The translations under genes were made by a program, and so were the position numbers. Below, piece after piece: positions 61,602-64,000 of a stretch of 64,000 nt of DNA. This DNA comes from Apostichopus japonicus (Eukaryota > Echinodermata > Holothuroidea > Aspidochirotida > Stichopodidae), in NCBI RefSeq assembly GCF_037975245.1, contig NC_092580.1:2267501-2331500 (forward strand), in the 5' to 3' direction. Positions within the stretch are counted from its first letter, which is position 1; every line of letters begins with the position of its first letter. The notes beneath the pieces are model-generated. The model searched no databases, was not told the origin of the DNA, and saw only the letters and a list, made by a program, of their open reading frames with translations.

Positions 61602-62374
61602 AGACTTGATACACTGATAGAAAATAATTCATTAGACCGTTAATAAAATGGCATAGAGACGATCACTAAAACAAGAGAAACTAGGAGAATGTTATTTTTG
61701 GACGGAAGCCTCCGATCGACTTGTTTTTGCTGATTAGTTATTCAGTCTCGTGGCCATATTTATTCTCATATACGTTACTCGGATCAGCAGAGTAGTATTA
61801 ATGCTTCTGTGGATCACTTTCTTAGGTTTGTTTAAGGAGAGACTTTTAGCAAAGCATACTCTACCTACTTCCTGCAGCGGAATTATCGATCGAATTAAAC
61901 TTACCAACCGTTCTTTCCTTCTTTCCTTTTTGCCTTCATTTTACTTATTTCGGGTTATGATCATGGTCAATTAATCCTAATTGTATGCTATCAGTGTAAA
62001 CAGCCACCAATTTGCATGTTTCTTGCCGAGTCACTTTCGTGTGCCTTACGGCAATGCATTTGTTTCTTCTATATTAGTTGAATCAATTGGCCCCATTACC
62101 ATCCATGTGCGTGCTATTCAGAGTCTGCACATATCTGGCAAGGTTTATGCAAATTTCACAACGCCTTAATTTATTTTACTATAGCTTAGCCGCATAGCTA
62201 TGGAGTTAAAGTTATATTTACTTGGGGGGGGGGGGGTGGGGGCTACCAAAATTAACAATGAAAGGTGACTTTCATGTTTATTCCTATGTTTATTCATTTT
62301 GTAATATCAACACTAAGGTACTGATAAATAATCTTTTAGCAATGTATATGAAGTAACGATAATGCTTCTTGAAA
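61602..62374. other. Stretch with no recognised gene
   Basis: A G13 run at 62224-62236. The open frames 61750-61974 and 61981-62169 have no recognised domain. Confidence 0.4.
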
Positions 62375-62445
<71 letters not shown>

Positions 62446-62478
62446 TGTAAAATAGCAAAGACAAGTGACGAAATATCA

Positions 62479-62537
<59 letters not shown>

Positions 62538-62587
62538 GGCTTCATATATATACATATATGTAGGCTATATATATATATATAGCCTAC

Positions 62588-62682
<95 letters not shown>

Positions 62683-62707
62683 ATATTTCGTCACTTGTCT
62701 TTGCTAT
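62375..62707. repeat. (TA)n palindrome with 29-bp perfect arms and a nested central palindrome
   Basis: The left arm 62452-62480 begins ATAGCAAAGACAAGTGACGA and ends AATATCAAT. The right arm 62679-62707 is its exact 29-bp reverse complement. The roughly 200-bp interior is (TA)n and includes a second perfect palindrome, TAGGCTATATA ... TATATAGCCTA, around 62561-62586. A separate (TA)n tract (62375-62439) precedes the left arm. Confidence 0.95.
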
Positions 62708-63717
62708 GTTACTCCAAGATTAAATTCAAACCGAGTATATAATACATATTAACAAAACGTATTAGAGAAATATTCTTTTACAGATTAAATTACTACCTCC
62801 ATTTGAGTTCTTCCTCTGTCCCCCCGCTATAATATTATTAGTATTCGATGACATAGAATCAATTCGGTAGCCTGGATGTTTTGTTTTTTCTATTCACTAT
62901 GCTGTTAATCTATGAATATTCATTATTCCTTACGATCTGCCGTATGTTCTTTATTTTAAGCCAGGAAACATGCAGGCAGACATTCTGAAAGTAAAATTTA
63001 AAAAAAATATATATATATTTTTGCCTTTTATAGACTAAAAAATAGAAAGATTTGAAGGTGTAAACGATTCAGTCCCTTGCGATAAAAACCCATTACAGCG
63101 AATAACTTTATCGCCTGGGGATTATAACACCGAACATCTTTCATGACAGTTGAGTTGCCAAGCAAATTATGGACGTCCCTAGGACGAAAAACCCGGGGAT
63201 CCTTTGAAACAATCTAGCAACACTCGAAATTATATGAAAAACATTTTGAATTACGGCTTAGGCAAAACAAATGAACTGCCGAATTAGCGAATCAATTTGA
63301 ATATGAAACAAGTGGAGAATTTTCACACATATTTACGTTTTATATGGTAGAGTCTGTAAAGTGGAATGATAAGTTTCTACATATAGATAACTAATTTCAT
63401 ATTCCTTGTTGATATATAAATTCGACAAATAATGATATGAGTAATGTGTTCCAAACCTTTTACCCAATATTAAGATGGGACAAATTACTCTTTTTTTTTA
63501 ATCATGAAGAACAGTTTTCGAATGCCGACAAGCGTCTGTATGAACCACTATAGAATTACAGTTTTAGTTTATTATGATTAATTTGACTTTATGTTAATAA
63601 GTCGAGTACTCCTAAATCGATAAGTTTTAAATATTTTTGGAAAGTTAGTTCTTATAAATTAATTAAAATGTTGAGACTTCTATAATTGTCTCCTTCACCA
63701 TGATCATGATTTGTTAA
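62708..63717. other. Stretch with no recognised gene
   Basis: AT-rich DNA; nothing supported. Confidence 0.4.
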
Positions 63718-63842
63718 CATTATCATATAATTCATATATATTCATATAATTCATACAATTCATATATATTCATATAATTCGTATATATTCATTTAATTCA
63801 TATATATATTCATATATATTCATATAATTCATATGTATTCAT
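63718..63842. repeat. Tandem ATTCATATATATTCATATA-type repeat
   Basis: Alternating TTCATATAATTCATATATATTCAT words of about 10-12 bp over 125 bp, with small length variation. Confidence 0.85.
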
Positions 63843-64000
63843 CATTTTACCGTGCATTGCCATGTGACTAGTTTAGGGGAAGACTCCATTAAAACTTAAA
63901 AGGTTTACAAAACATATTTAGGACACATGCTTAACACACATTTACAGGTGGATTAAATATTCTCAAGATAACTTAAGTGTGCAAATGAATTTACCTATTA

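Overview
This looks like a gene-poor stretch of an animal nuclear genome. It is AT-rich (roughly two thirds A+T by eye). Stop codons are frequent in all frames, (TA)n arrays and long G or C runs are abundant, and there are several minisatellites and cut-and-paste DNA transposons of purely eukaryotic type (hAT and Kolobok-like). There are no operons, no bacterial-style gene packing, no CRISPR array and no rRNA. The repeat style (hAT elements with G-rich ends, a recurrent TAGGCCTA octamer, (TA)n cruciforms) reminds me of marine invertebrate deuterostomes such as echinoderms. That is an impression, not a demonstration. I found no convincing host protein-coding gene or exon. Of the short open frames (60-291 codons), only two carry recognisable protein homology, and both lie inside transposon relics.

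Layout. 0-4.9 kb: one complete non-autonomous hAT element (462-837) with an 8-bp target duplication, otherwise unannotated. 4.9-11.2 kb: a 28-bp minisatellite, a second hAT element of a different family (7681-8196, perfect 8-bp duplication) and a TATGGTTATATATACTC-type array. 11-29 kb: mostly unique AT-rich DNA with a truncated Charlie-like hAT end (15642), a 29-bp triplicate (17322), and two of the three copies of a small dispersed repeat (20951 and 23474). 29.1-30.3 kb: hAT debris, including a minus-strand remnant of a hAT transposase C-terminus. 34.6-35.4 kb: a large imperfect hairpin and a roughly 50/99-bp tandem array rich in bZIP-like TTACGTCA sites. 35.9-36.3 kb: a second copy of the first hAT family, with its own 8-bp duplication. 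46-48 kb: a (TA)n block and a 45-bp minisatellite with 180-bp higher-order structure. 51.8-52.2 kb: a (TA)n hairpin array and the third copy of the dispersed repeat. 52.8-54.8 kb: the most interesting locus, a 2.0-kb element bounded by TTAA and matching inverted ends. It carries, on the minus strand, a 105-residue THAP zinc-finger reading frame broken by one base in a T7 run, and I interpret it as a Kolobok-like transposon. 55-64 kb: unique DNA with two (TA)n palindromes that have perfect unique-sequence arms.

No pathway can be built here. What ties the window together is mobile and repetitive DNA: at least three hAT lineages, one Kolobok-like element, four minisatellites and several cruciform-prone (TA)n loci. 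The non-repetitive remainder may be intergenic or intronic. Weak clusters of transcription-factor-like motifs are listed as leads only.
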